Source: Bauldia sp. (GTDB lineage Bacteria; Pseudomonadota; Alphaproteobacteria; Rhizobiales; Kaistiaceae). Taken from it: a DNA stretch of 64,000 nucleotides. Location of the stretch: NCBI GenBank assembly GCA_026126065.1, contig JAHCJY010000001.1, positions 558,001 to 622,000 on the forward strand. Direction: 5' to 3'. This document shows positions 25,688 to 34,508 of the stretch, one piece after another (position 1 is the first letter of the stretch; the number at the start of each line of letters is the position of its first letter). A program made the position numbers and the translations under genes. Under the pieces are notes generated by a model. That model was not told where the DNA came from. It saw nothing but the letters and a program-made list of their open reading frames with translations, and did no database searches.

Positions 25688-26701
25688 ATGACCAATTCTC
25701 CCCGAAGCCGCGGGCTGGCCGTGTTGCTCGGAACGGCTTGTGCTGTTGCGGCGGGCGCATCGGGGTTGGCGCTGGCTGCCGACATCCCGACGTTCACCCC
25801 CGCCCCCACGTTCACCCCAGTCGCAGCGCCTCCCGTGCGCGCGCTACCCTCCTTCTACATCGACGTTGATGCGCTCTACATGACGCGTCGCCCATCGTCC
25901 GATGCAGCATTGGTGATCGACGAAGACGAGAACCCCGGCGACGTGATCCTCAACGGGCGCGACCTCGACTTCAACTGGCGCCCGGGACTGCAGGTTCGTG
26001 CGGGAACGACGTTCGGTGGCAATCTCGGCATCGATTTCGGTGGATTCTGGCTGGCGCCGTTTACCGCATCCGTGCTGACGCAGGGCACCGGCGATGTTGC
26101 AATCCAGACGGATCCCAATACAGACCTTACGGGAATTGGCGAAGTCGTCGCTGACGGCATGACGAGGTTCCGTGGCTTCGATGCGAACCTAAGTTATGCA
26201 TTCTCTGAAAAGCTCACGGCTTTCGCCGGGGTGGCCTTCCTGAGCTTGCAGGATGCCCTCGACATGACGCTGTTCGGAAATGGAACTGCTTATGACTACA
26301 GCTGGGCCATTCGCAACCGCATGATCGGTCCGCAAGTCGGGATGGATATCTCGTTGCTCGGTGATGGCGGCCAGGGCTTCTTTGTGGACGCCACGGCGAG
26401 GGCCGGCCTCCTGTTCAACAGCATGACCAGTTCCGTCACGTCCGACTTCCCAGGCGCCGGCGACAACATCGAGCGTACCCGCACCCTCATGCTGGGTGGA
26501 GGTGCAACTGCCGGATTCAACATCAATGAAAACTTCGGCGTTCACATCGGCTATCAGGCTACCTTCCTGCGAAACGTTGGCCTTGCGACAGACCAAGTCG
26601 GGATGACGGGAAACCTCAATCAACCTGCGATTCCGCTCGAAACAGGGACCGGGAACTTCCTTGTTCATGGAGCTACGCTCGGCGTGAACCTGGCGTTCTA
26701 G
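25688..26701 (+). CDS. Outer-membrane beta-barrel protein
   Basis: The 337-residue protein starts at ATG 25688 and has a long signal peptide (GLAVLLGTACAVAAGASGLA, cleavage near LAADIP). The mature part begins with a Pro/Thr-rich linker and then alternates polar and hydrophobic residues with Gly and aromatic girdle positions (FYIDVDALYMTRR, FDANLSYAFSEKLTAFAGVA). It ends in phenylalanine (GVNLAF), the usual outer-membrane insertion signal. It resembles Lpg1974/BBP7-type barrels. It stands alone between phage-like regions and may be a moron or part of the ancestral chromosome. Confidence 0.75.
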   Translation: MTNSPRSRGLAVLLGTACAVAAGASGLALAADIPTFTPAPTFTPVAAPPVRALPSFYIDVDALYMTRRPSSDAALVIDEDENPGDVILNGRDLDFNWRPGLQVRAGTTFGGNLGIDFGGFWLAPFTASVLTQGTGDVAIQTDPNTDLTGIGEVVADGMTRFRGFDANLSYAFSEKLTAFAGVAFLSLQDALDMTLFGNGTAYDYSWAIRNRMIGPQVGMDISLLGDGGQGFFVDATARAGLLFNSMTSSVTSDFPGAGDNIERTRTLMLGGGATAGFNINENFGVHIGYQATFLRNVGLATDQVGMTGNLNQPAIPLETGTGNFLVHGATLGVNLAF

Positions 26702-26722
26702 GGTCGGCAGAAGCCGCAAATT

Positions 26723-26744
26723 CGAGGGGGGCTTGCCCCCCTCG
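26723..26744 (+). terminator. Hairpin after the outer-membrane protein gene
   Basis: CGAGGGGGG and CCCCCCTCG form a perfect 9-bp stem around CTTG, 22 bases after the TAG at 26699-26701. No T-run follows. Confidence 0.6.
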
Positions 26745-26783
26745 GAAGTCCATTCATTCTGACCGCAGGAAATCTGATGCATC

Positions 26784-27469
26784 TCACCGTTCACCAACAC
26801 GGTCAGGCGCCACGTCCAACAGCAGCACCGCGTCCGGGTTCGGCCGCCTGAGGTAGTAAACGAGGCAGTTGCCGCTCGGCATCCGGATGGTCGCCCGGTC
26901 CACGAGCATGTCGATCACTTCGCCGCCGCCAATTAAGGGGACTAGACCCATACAGTCGTATCGCGCGGCAGGCGCGACGGGATGGACGCCGAACAGGTCC
27001 TCCGTCGTCCAGCCGAGTGACATTGCCGTATCGCCCCAGCGATCGAGGAAGCGGTGGCCGTCCAGTCCACGCCATCGGCCGTCGCTGAAGCCGGCAGCGG
27101 GTGCTCGGATCGGAGCCGATCAAGGCCGCTGCGACAATGCGGATCACCGTCAACGACGCGGACAGCGCCATCTCTGGTGGTTCCAGTGGTTCTAGTGGTT
27201 CCGTGATACGCAAGTGATTGGTGCAATTGAGGTTCCAGCCTCGGCGGCTGGGGAACCACTCCCGGCGCTGTACTGGTTCCAGTGGTTCCTGATGGAGCTG
27301 TCGGAACCACTGGAACCACTCGCAGCGCACAAGTGGTTCCAAGCATCCCCGCAGCAAAGCCATTGTCCCTTTTGCGGATTTCGGCGTCGGAACCACTGGA
27401 ACCACTGGAACCACTGGTTTGGCGGTGCTGTTCGTAAGCGCGGCGAAGAGCCGCTGACCAGTCGGTCAT
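26784..27469 (-). pseudogene. Phage protein broken by frameshifts in a GGTTCC repeat
   Basis: The start ATG 27467-27469 overlaps the primase-helicase stop (ATGA) and gives MTDWSAALRRAYEQHRQT. Coding sense then jumps between frames: VIRIVAAAL and DPHCRSGLDRLRSEHP near 27110-27160, then IRAPAAGFSDGRWRGLDGHR, FLDRWGDTAMSLGWTTEDLF and ATIRMPSGNCLVYYLRRPNP down to 26784. The last part matches the C-terminus of a protein I associate with phage replication modules (LFGVHPVAPAARYDCMGL). At least two frameshifts are needed, so it is broken. Confidence 0.65.
27175..27417. repeat. Scattered GGTTCCAGT / GGAACCACT repeats in both orientations
   Basis: The 9-base unit GGTTCCAGT (or its complement ACTGGAACC) recurs in short runs at about 27178-27207, 27274-27294, 27302-27322, 27332-27342 and 27387-27417. 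In-phase runs encode VVPVVP or GTTGTT on the minus strand. Neighbouring runs point in opposite directions, so they can pair as hairpins. The unit number probably varies by slippage, which fits the frameshifted gene that contains it. Confidence 0.75.
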
Positions 27470-29859
27470 GCATCGTCTCCGAGAAGGCTGCCGCTGAGAT
27501 GATAAAGCCGCTGCTTCCCATGACCCGGGACGCTGACCGACTTGGAACGGTGAGGTCCGCTGTCCGGCAGCAGAAGGTACCCGCGCTCCGCCAGTATCGC
27601 TGCCAGGGCCTGGGGATCAAAGCCGCGGCACAACTCGTCCTTCCAGGCGGTCGGCGTGACGTAGTAGTTCCACGATCCGGACTCGAGCTTGCGGTAACCC
27701 AAGGCACTTCGGACGAGGGGCTGGTTCTCTTCCTCGGACCACGCCGGGATGAAGCGCGCCTGCCCATCCGCATGGAGGATCGAGCGGATCTGGTCGATGC
27801 CCGCGCGAATCTCGGCAGGCTCGGCGCCGCCGCGGTCGCGGAGCCAGTCGCGGCAGCATCGAGCGACACCGTCGATTGCTTCGCCGGGCTTCCACGGCAG
27901 GATGCCAGCCGCGATAGCCAGCTCGCCCGCGGCGGCAGCGAGGGCGAACCGGCGACTTGCCCGTCCGACCTGGCCATCCGCATTCGCGGGTACCTCATCT
28001 TCGCAGAACCGCCTTACGATCTCGTCGACCGCAGTCCGGATATCGTCGTCGCCCGCGATCACGTCGATGAACGCCTCCGCGGCGAGGCCATAGTTCTTCA
28101 GGCTGGCCTCCTTGAGGTGCCGGGCGAGAGAGTCCGCGGAGGAGAAGCCGTGGAGATCCTCGAAGAGGCCGAGCCCCGCACCAGCATCAGCGGCGATGTC
28201 GACAACACGCACCTGCTGGCCAGCGGTCGCTCGCCGACGGGAGCCGTCCTCGGCGATTTTGTCGGCGAGGCTGAGTTCGCCCGATGAGAGGAACAGGACG
28301 CGCCACGATGCGGGACGACGGCCGCCACCGTCGCGGCCGGCGCGCGCCTTGCCGAGGCCGTTCGCGAGCATATAGGCGGCTTCGCCAGCCTCCTTCGGGG
28401 CGACCTGGGAGATCTCGTCGAGGCAGAGGAGCGTGTCGCAGTGCGTGCTGCCGACGGCTTCGAGACCGTTGGCGGTGGCGCGCCAGTTTCGGACATAGCC
28501 TCGATCACCGCCGCCCCATACGGAGCCCGCCATGACGAGCGCGGTGCTCTTGCCGATCGAAGACGGGCCGCGGAGGTGGAACCCGCCGGATTCGATCTCG
28601 CAGATGTACAGGAGCGGCGCAGCGAAGGCGGCGGCTACGGCCAGCACGAGGCGACTGTTCCCCGGGGCGTACGCCGCCACTTCGCGCTTCCACTCTTCAA
28701 GCGAGCCTTTGGTCCGGAAGGCGTGTTCGACGGGGCTGGTCGTCTGCAGCAGCATGTCTTCGCGGTCGATACGGCCGAGAGTACGGTCGGGGAGGACGAA
28801 GGAGGAGCGGTGCCAGCCGACCCGATTGGTGGCGGTCACGCGGTTCGGCGACCGGACCTGGCCGAGGAATGAGTTGAACTTCTCGCGGGCGCCGCGGGCG
28901 GTGGAGACGTGCAGGCCGCCGTCCATAAGGAGTCTGCGGGCGTCGGCGCCATCACCAGCAAGGGACGCCCTCGGGATCGGTAGCCGATGCTGTCGACCGT
29001 CGTGATCGTGCCACCGCAGCAGTATGCCCCAGGAGCCGCCTTCGACATCACGGCTCTCGGCAACGACATCGAGGGGGGCCGCGAGCAGGACCGCCTCCTT
29101 CTCCGGGTCAGGGGACTCCCACCACAGGCCCGAGGCGCCGAGGCGATAGCCGGGTGGAAGCTCGGGGGCCTCGTCGCGTTGGGATGAGACCGCGTCATTG
29201 AGCAGACGATGTATGTCGACGCCGTCCGGGATGTCGTCGGCGAGGTCCCAGCCGGATGGCAGTCCATCGGGCAGCCTCACGACATGCACGGCGTCCGCGA
29301 TGTGCTTCACGATGCGCTTGGCGACGACCATCGCGTTGGCCCCGGGCTCGTCGGCGTCCGGCCACAGGAAGACGGTCCGCCCCCGAAGCGACTCGCAATC
29401 GGCGACGGCAGCGGCGCCGGCACCGCCCGGCCAGGTGACAACGACATGATCGGCGAAGATCTTCGCCGCGGCTTCGGCGGTCTTCTCGCCCTCGACAACA
29501 ATGACAGGCGCGTCGGGGCGAGCAGCGAGGTCCGGAAGCCCGTAGAGCGGACGCGGCTTCGGGAGCGCTTTCCACTTCCAGCCTTCGCCGTCGTCCCATT
29601 GGCACCAGCTGCGGGGCCAGAACTCCTTGTCGCCGTCGTTCCTGTCGAAGCGGGCGACATGGTTGAGCACGGCGCCGTCTGCGGCACGATAGGTCCAGAC
29701 GGCACTCGGCGTCCCGAGCGACGGGTGGAGGAACGATGGCGACGGCGCGTCTGCGGGCACGGGCGTGACAACCGTCGGCTCGGACGCCGCGGCCGTCTCC
29801 GCCGGGGTGCCCTCGAGGGGAGCGAAGGGATCGTCGAGGTGCATCGCGGTCGCCTTCAT
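27466..29859 (-). CDS. DUF927/TOPRIM primase-helicase of a mobile element
   Basis: The 797-residue protein combines a TOPRIM-type nucleotidyl-transfer region (VIVVEGEKTAEAA near 120 and LWPDADEPG near 165) with a DUF927 superfamily helicase/ATPase. The Walker A motif GPSSIGKSTALVMAG lies near 430, CLDEISQVAPKEAGEAAYML near 480 is Walker B, and LFLSSGELSLADKI is sensor-like. Such proteins replicate plasmids, phages and phage satellites. The zinc-finger part of the primase is encoded separately just upstream (29856-30173), coupled by an ATGA overlap. Length is normal for this class. Confidence 0.88.
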   Translation of the reverse strand: MKATAMHLDDPFAPLEGTPAETAAASEPTVVTPVPADAPSPSFLHPSLGTPSAVWTYRAADGAVLNHVARFDRNDGDKEFWPRSWCQWDDGEGWKWKALPKPRPLYGLPDLAARPDAPVIVVEGEKTAEAAAKIFADHVVVTWPGGAGAAAVADCESLRGRTVFLWPDADEPGANAMVVAKRIVKHIADAVHVVRLPDGLPSGWDLADDIPDGVDIHRLLNDAVSSQRDEAPELPPGYRLGASGLWWESPDPEKEAVLLAAPLDVVAESRDVEGGSWGILLRWHDHDGRQHRLPIPRASLAGDGADARRLLMDGGLHVSTARGAREKFNSFLGQVRSPNRVTATNRVGWHRSSFVLPDRTLGRIDREDMLLQTTSPVEHAFRTKGSLEEWKREVAAYAPGNSRLVLAVAAAFAAPLLYICEIESGGFHLRGPSSIGKSTALVMAGSVWGGGDRGYVRNWRATANGLEAVGSTHCDTLLCLDEISQVAPKEAGEAAYMLANGLGKARAGRDGGGRRPASWRVLFLSSGELSLADKIAEDGSRRRATAGQQVRVVDIAADAGAGLGLFEDLHGFSSADSLARHLKEASLKNYGLAAEAFIDVIAGDDDIRTAVDEIVRRFCEDEVPANADGQVGRASRRFALAAAAGELAIAAGILPWKPGEAIDGVARCCRDWLRDRGGAEPAEIRAGIDQIRSILHADGQARFIPAWSEEENQPLVRSALGYRKLESGSWNYYVTPTAWKDELCRGFDPQALAAILAERGYLLLPDSGPHRSKSVSVPGHGKQRLYHLSGSLLGDDA

Positions 29860-30173
29860 CTCGAAAGGCCCAGCATCGTGGCGACGCGCTTCGCGGCGTC
29901 GACTTGCGACAGCCCGAACAGGTATGCCGCGAGGCTGATGGCGTCGCCGCCGCGGTCGCCCGTTGCGAAGTCAGCCCACCGTCCGGTCGCGACATTGACC
30001 TTGAACGATCCGGGATGCCGATCTGCACGGCGGGGGTTGCGGCAAACCCACTCCCGCCCGATGAGGCGGCCCTCGGGAAGCCAGCGACTGACGAGCTCGG
30101 TAAGACGCCCGCGAGCTGCGTCGCCGATGGCATTGAAGTCGATCCTGCTGCGTGTTTTTACGCCGATGCTCAT
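29856..30173 (-). CDS. CHC2-like primase zinc-domain protein
   Basis: The 105-residue protein has LPEGRLIGREWVCRNPRRAD, HPGSFKVNVATGRWADFATG and DRGGDAISLAAYLFG, the pattern of the DNA-primase N-terminal zinc-ribbon domain. Only one Cys (VCRNP) and nearby His are seen where the classic CHC2 has C-H-C-C, so zinc binding may be lost. It pairs with the TOPRIM/DUF927 protein encoded next. Both junctions are ATGA overlaps. Confidence 0.75.
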   Translation of the reverse strand: MSIGVKTRSRIDFNAIGDAARGRLTELVSRWLPEGRLIGREWVCRNPRRADRHPGSFKVNVATGRWADFATGDRGGDAISLAAYLFGLSQVDAAKRVATMLGLSR

Positions 30174-30466
30174 GGACGGCTTCCCGATGACGAGCGGGCC
30201 GGGTCCGTCCGGCTAGCGGCTTCCAACGCCAGAACGTCGCTCAGTCGGTAGAGGACGACCCGGTTGATGCGGATAAACGGCGGTCCCTGCTTGCGGTGAC
30301 GCCATCCCTCGAGGGTCCGGATGGACAAGCCCCACCGCCGCGCGACATCGCTGGAGGAGAGGAACCGCTCGTCGTCAGGGGGACCACCCTGTGCTGCAGC
30401 GGGATTGCCCTCGGCGGCGACGAGGTCCGGGAGCTTGGCCGCCGAACTCAGAAGGTCCCTCGTCAT
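30170..30466 (-). CDS. AlpA/MerR-type helix-turn-helix regulator or excisionase
   Basis: The 98-residue protein carries RFLSSSDVARRWGLSIRTLE followed by GWRHRKQGPPFIRINRVVLY, the signature of the AlpA/excisionase-like HTH. Such proteins activate integrase or replication genes of prophages and satellites. Its start overlaps the stop of the sigma-like gene, and its stop overlaps the primase start (both ATGA). It is followed by replication genes, so it may control the operon or excision. Confidence 0.85.
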   Translation of the reverse strand: MTRDLLSSAAKLPDLVAAEGNPAAAQGGPPDDERFLSSSDVARRWGLSIRTLEGWRHRKQGPPFIRINRVVLYRLSDVLALEAASRTDPARSSSGSRP

Positions 30467-31374
30467 GGCCGGTGCCCATGACTGGAGCGAACGGCAACGT
30501 AGATGTAGTCGCCGATCCCGAGCCGGCGCTGAACCAGAAGCACCCGGCCGGCTTCATGCTCGGACCAGAGGAAGCTCGCGACCGACCTCAGCTTCCGGAT
30601 CTTGGGCGTCGGGTCGATGGAGTCGGGGGCAATGTCATGGGCGAGCCTGCCCCTGTAGTAGGTGATGAGGTCGCCGGCTTCCGCGGTGGCTGCCCACCGA
30701 GACAGTGCTGCTGGCTCATGCGGGATCTGACCCCGGTCGAGATGGACATCGATCATATTCGGGAGGGCCTCCTTCGAGGGGTTGTCCTCCTGGCCACATA
30801 CTGACGCGGTCGCGGAAATGTCGGGGTGGTTCAGGTACGCTCCGAGACCGGCAGCGGTCGCCGCCGCTCGGAGCACTCGAAGCCGATCATGGAACGTGGA
30901 ACGGTGGATGCCGAGCCTTCGCGAGACCTCGGCGACCCGGTCCTCGTCGATCACCTGGCAGCACGCCGCGAGATGCGGCGGCAACGTGGCTTCGAACCGC
31001 TCGAGATCGACACGGAGCCCCACCGCCATGTCGATCGGCGGCGCCCGGTCTGGAAGGATCTCGACGAGCGGAAGGCTGTCCGAACCGAGCGGTTCATCGA
31101 GCGGGACGGTTGACCGTTCAGCCGTCAGTCGCGCGGACGGCCGCGCCAAGTCCGCGATGCGGTTGGCGACGACACGGTCCGCGAACGTCGGAAACGACGC
31201 CTTGGATGGATCGAATGACGGCGCGCGGCGGATGAGATCGAGGAGGAGTTCCTGCCTGATGTCGTCGGCCGTGAGGCCGGGCAGAACCGCGTGCTTCTGA
31301 AGTCGAGACGCCTGGACGTTGATGTTGCGGACGACGGGGCGATCGCTGTCGCCCGGGAAGATGGTATTCGCCAT
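30463..31374 (-). CDS. Sigma-70-like factor of the mobile element
   Basis: The 303-residue protein has a region-2-like part (DDIRQELLLDLIRRAPSFDP, FPTFADRVVANRIADLAR) and an HTH resembling region 4 (VAEVSRRLGIHRSTFHDRLR, VLRAAATAAGL). A C-terminal part of about 100 residues (LSRWAATAEAGDLITYYRGR, SVASFLWSEHEAGRVLLVQR) is of unknown role. ATG 31372-31374 is chosen because the upstream residues to 31602 lack coding character; no strong ribosome site precedes it. It could direct host polymerase to element promoters. Confidence 0.65.
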   Translation of the reverse strand: MANTIFPGDSDRPVVRNINVQASRLQKHAVLPGLTADDIRQELLLDLIRRAPSFDPSKASFPTFADRVVANRIADLARPSARLTAERSTVPLDEPLGSDSLPLVEILPDRAPPIDMAVGLRVDLERFEATLPPHLAACCQVIDEDRVAEVSRRLGIHRSTFHDRLRVLRAAATAAGLGAYLNHPDISATASVCGQEDNPSKEALPNMIDVHLDRGQIPHEPAALSRWAATAEAGDLITYYRGRLAHDIAPDSIDPTPKIRKLRSVASFLWSEHEAGRVLLVQRRLGIGDYIYVAVRSSHGHRP

Positions 31375-31450
31375 GGAGGTGGAGCCGGGGTCGAATGGCG
31401 GGCGCGTGGCCCGATCGACCCTCTCCGGCGAAATTTCCGGGTTGGCCCCT

Positions 31451-32575
31451 CTAACCGCCCTTGGTCGGGCCGCGGTGTTGGCGGGAGCCCTGGCCGAATT
31501 TCTTTGTGCCCGGCGAATTCGGGCGCCCGGAAATTTCCGCGAGTTCGGCGGGCGAGAGGCTGCAGATCGACACGAAGCGGGTCTCGTATTCTCCTCGGCC
31601 AACCTTCATGATGGGGGTCTCCGCCATGCCCATTCCTTCGCGCAGGGCACGATTGAGCAACTGGAGCTGCTTCACGTATCGAGGCTCGATGTTGGAGAAA
31701 CCGAGCGAGCCCCGCATCGCGATGACTGTTCTGAGGAAGACCCACCCCTCAGTCACGCCACCTGTCTTCTCATTTCGCAGGCCGAGGTGCTCCGGTCGAA
31801 GCTTCTGTGACTGACCTGCGGTCGACACGTTGATCTCCTCGCTGGAGATCAAGTCGAACTTCAACTTCTCCCACGTCGAACCTGCGGGTAGTCGCCATGG
31901 CGGGCGAACCGGCTCCGTCGCGGCGTATCGATCGCGAAGATCGTGAAATAGGATCCCGGGCGGGGCTAATGGGACAAGCCGTCCGTAGTCGTCTCCGACT
32001 ACCTCGTCGAGCACGTGGATGCGGTTGCCTCTCAGCCGCAACTGATTCCCAACATCCGGGTCTAGGCTCGACAGCGAAGACAACAGGATCACCCCCGGCG
32101 CGTCGCCGAAATTATGCAGGTGGAGAGCAGGCCGCCACGCAGCCGAGCCGAGCACCAATGCCACGGGGAAGCCGGCGCCGGCCGCGATCAGGTGCCGACC
32201 GATTTGGATCACGCCGCGCCGCTCCCGGTAATCGAGGTCGATTTCGAGCGCGCTGGCGATCTCGGTGGCGAGCCGGCGCGTGTCCAAAGCCAGCACCTCC
32301 ACGTCGGCGAAGGCGAGATCGAGCGTGTCGCATTCCCGCGGGGTGTTGGCACACACCGCCCGGAACTGGTCGGGTCCCAACCGGACCACGTGGCGAGGGC
32401 AGCCTTCACCACCGGGCGATGGGCAGGGGATCGTGGGGACGATGTTGCCACGCGGCTTCAGGAAGCGCTCCGTCGCTTGCCACTCGTCCGCTAGCCGCGC
32501 TCTCCATTCGTGACGGCTCGCCGCCAAGCCGACGACCTCATCAAGCGACTGCGCGAGTCGGCTCGGCGGCCTCAT
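31451..32575 (-). CDS. Unknown protein X of the element (374 aa)
   Basis: I recognise no family. The N-terminal third contains four cysteines spaced like a zinc ribbon (IPCPSPGGEGCPRHV, then FRAVCANTPRECDTL). The middle is alpha/beta (GRHLIAAGAGFPVALVLGSA, LHNFGDAPGVILLSS). The C-terminus is basic (PGTKKFGQGSRQHRGPTKG). It overlaps the end of the next upstream gene by 35 bases and precedes the sigma-like gene by 76 bases. The long overlap and shared orientation suggest that the two unknown genes act together. Confidence 0.65.
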   Translation of the reverse strand: MRPPSRLAQSLDEVVGLAASRHEWRARLADEWQATERFLKPRGNIVPTIPCPSPGGEGCPRHVVRLGPDQFRAVCANTPRECDTLDLAFADVEVLALDTRRLATEIASALEIDLDYRERRGVIQIGRHLIAAGAGFPVALVLGSAAWRPALHLHNFGDAPGVILLSSLSSLDPDVGNQLRLRGNRIHVLDEVVGDDYGRLVPLAPPGILFHDLRDRYAATEPVRPPWRLPAGSTWEKLKFDLISSEEINVSTAGQSQKLRPEHLGLRNEKTGGVTEGWVFLRTVIAMRGSLGFSNIEPRYVKQLQLLNRALREGMGMAETPIMKVGRGEYETRFVSICSLSPAELAEISGRPNSPGTKKFGQGSRQHRGPTKGG

Positions 32576-33713
32576 CGCCCGGCCTCCTCTTCACGAAGCC
32601 TCGTCGCGCAAGCCACCGCCCGATGAGTTCGCTGTCGTCGTTGCGTTCGTACCTGGCGCTCGAAGGGAGTCGGATGGTGACTGATCTCTCTCGTTCGGAA
32701 GCCGTGAACTGCACCCTCATCACGGCCGAGGTGAGCTTCCCGTATTCCAGCGTCGCGTTGCGCGCCGCCAACGACGCGAAGATGTCGTTCGCCTTGCGAA
32801 TCTCCACCTCCTGGTGAACACCACCCCAGCTGCGATGGACCTCGACCAACCGTATGCGCTCGAGTCCGGGAATATCCTGGCAATTCATCGAAGCCGAGCC
32901 ATCGTCGACCAAAGGGGCCAAGGTGAAAATGTCGCCGCGGGTGAAGTAGCTCGCATCGCCGAAGATTCCTCGGCCGACGGCCTTCAGGTAGAGGGCTATC
33001 TTTCGTTTCGAACCGGAGTGGACAGCGAGCCAGTCCTCCCTTCGATCGTAGAGCAGGACATCGTACTTCTGCGGCCGGAATAGTTCGGTGGACGGCGTTC
33101 CGTCATCGCCCTGACTCGGCTCGCGCACCTTGCGCTGCCCGTGCCGCACGACGAACCATGTCTGCTCGCCGCTCGGGAACGCGAATACCTTGCAGCCAGC
33201 GCCGAAGTGGTTCTTCTCAAACCATTGGCCCAACTCGTTCTGGACACGCTGCAACACCGCGTCAGACGTGTTGGGGCCAGTTCGTGGGCGCTCCGCTGCG
33301 GCCCCTCCGTAGTAGAGAAAGCTCTGCTGCCGCCTGGCGATGGTCTCGGCGAGGCGGGCCCTGAGGATCTCCGGACGGAACATCCACACTCGAAGGGCTA
33401 CGTCGAGCGCAGTCGCATCAGGTCCAATGCCCAGCGCTGCGACCTCCGGCTCCGACATCATGTCCTCCGCGATCTCGTCCGCGAAGCAGTCATGTACGTG
33501 GACCAATGCGTCGACGAGGACATCGGGCACGTCCGGCCCCGGATTCATGAGCAGTTCGACAAGCCGCTCATGTTCCAAGAGTGGCGCGTCGAGATCGATG
33601 CTTTTCCGGAGAAGGTACTCACGATGCGGCGCGAGGAATTCTGTGAGCAGCCGCTGATCGAGCCTTCGAATGGTCTCGGGGTCGCTGAAACGATCGAGAC
33701 GCAGGACGGGCAT
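32541..33713 (-). CDS. Unknown protein Y of the element (390 aa)
   Basis: I recognise no family. Residues 1-130 are helical and acidic (RLLTEFLAPHREYLLRKSID, DALVHVHDCFADEIAEDMMS). Residues 150-260 look all-beta with aromatic residues (CKVFAFPSGEQTWFVVRHGQ, KYDVLLYDRREDWLAVHSGS). The last third has WGGVHQEVEIRKANDIFASL and a basic end. It is the first gene of the minus-strand operon that leads through protein X and the sigma-like factor to the replication genes, and it faces the recombinase operon across a shared 5' region. Confidence 0.65.
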   Translation of the reverse strand: MPVLRLDRFSDPETIRRLDQRLLTEFLAPHREYLLRKSIDLDAPLLEHERLVELLMNPGPDVPDVLVDALVHVHDCFADEIAEDMMSEPEVAALGIGPDATALDVALRVWMFRPEILRARLAETIARRQQSFLYYGGAAAERPRTGPNTSDAVLQRVQNELGQWFEKNHFGAGCKVFAFPSGEQTWFVVRHGQRKVREPSQGDDGTPSTELFRPQKYDVLLYDRREDWLAVHSGSKRKIALYLKAVGRGIFGDASYFTRGDIFTLAPLVDDGSASMNCQDIPGLERIRLVEVHRSWGGVHQEVEIRKANDIFASLAARNATLEYGKLTSAVMRVQFTASERERSVTIRLPSSARYERNDDSELIGRWLARRGFVKRRPGDEAAEPTRAVA

Positions 33714-33849
33714 CTGCAGACTCCATTCATGCGACCCAGTCCCCTGACCAACGAATACACCTCCGGTTGTTCGCAGTCACGATCGACCACCGCGCTATCA
33801 CCGGGATTCATGACCCGACAATTCCGGACGCCTGTCCGTATGTGGAGGA

Positions 33850-34071
33850 ATGCGGCCTGCAGCACGACCATCATCGCCGATCATTGCCGTCCCCGGCGCG
33901 GCAGCCGAGCGCCTGGCCGAACTCGGCTCGATCCTCGCGCTCGGCCTGATCCGGCTCCGTGCCCGGAAGTCCACCCCTTTAGTCGCCGACGCCGGAGATA
34001 GTTCGGTTCACTTCTCTCCCCCCGAGAGCGTGTCTCCGTCTCCGGTGTGGACCTTTGGAGCGGGACAATGA
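33850..34071 (+). CDS. Small protein leading the recombinase operon (73 aa)
   Basis: The frame from ATG 33850 to TGA 34069-34071 overlaps the DUF2924 start (ATGA). It encodes AAERLAELGSILALGLIRLR followed by ARKSTPLVADAGDSSVHFSP. A helical start followed by an LRxRKSxPL...DSS..F.P tail recurs in my memory of proteins upstream of DUF2924 and recombinase genes in Rhizobiales elements. GGAGG lies very close to the start. The function is unknown. Confidence 0.6.
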   Translation: MRPAARPSSPIIAVPGAAAERLAELGSILALGLIRLRARKSTPLVADAGDSSVHFSPPESVSPSPVWTFGAGQ

Positions 34072-34508
34072 GCGACGGAGTGCTGGAGCGACTGGCGGCG
34101 TTGAAGACGATGCCGATCACCGACCTGAAGGGGCAGTGGCGCACCCTGTTCGAGAGGGAGCCGCCACCTTTCAATCGCCGCTACCTGGAAAGCCGGCTGG
34201 CCTACCGCATCCAGGAACTGGCTTACGGCGGGCTGAAGCCGGAGACTCGAAAATTCCTCGAGGATCTTGGCGAGCAACTCGCGTCGGGGAAGAAGGTCAC
34301 CCTCCGCGACGAACATCGGCCGGTGTCGGGCACGGTGCTGTTGCGGGAGTGGCAGGGCGTCGAGCACCGGGTGACGGTCCGGGATGCCGACTTCGAGTAT
34401 CAGGGCAGGTCCTACAAGAGCCTCTCCGCGGTGGCGCGGACTATCACCGGCACGCGGTGGAACGGCCTCGTCTTCTTCGGCCTCAAGAGCCAGCGGAGGT
34501 CGGCATGA
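34068..34508 (+). CDS. DUF2924 protein
   Basis: The 146-residue protein starts at ATG 34068 inside the previous stop (ATGA). It shows the DUF2924 series: VLERLAALKTMPITDLKGQW, FNRRYLESRLAYRIQELAYG and TVLLREWQGVEHRVTVRDAD followed by FEYQGRSYKSLSAVARTITG TRWNG. This family is nearly always encoded beside large serine recombinases of alphaproteobacterial elements and is thought to be a DNA-binding partner. Its stop overlaps the recombinase start. Confidence 0.88.
   Translation: MSDGVLERLAALKTMPITDLKGQWRTLFEREPPPFNRRYLESRLAYRIQELAYGGLKPETRKFLEDLGEQLASGKKVTLRDEHRPVSGTVLLREWQGVEHRVTVRDADFEYQGRSYKSLSAVARTITGTRWNGLVFFGLKSQRRSA

Noticed and set aside
27175..27417. GGTTCC repeats considered as a CRISPR array
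   Set aside because: Units are 9 bases, in mixed orientation and without unique spacers; no cas genes are nearby.
27214..28287. 357-codon plus-strand ORF opposite the primase-helicase
   Set aside because: Antisense shadow; the minus frame has Walker motifs and operon coupling.
34055..34505. Upstream extension of the recombinase frame to 34055
   Set aside because: The extension overlaps DUF2924 in another frame; the catalytic domain starts just after ATG 34505.
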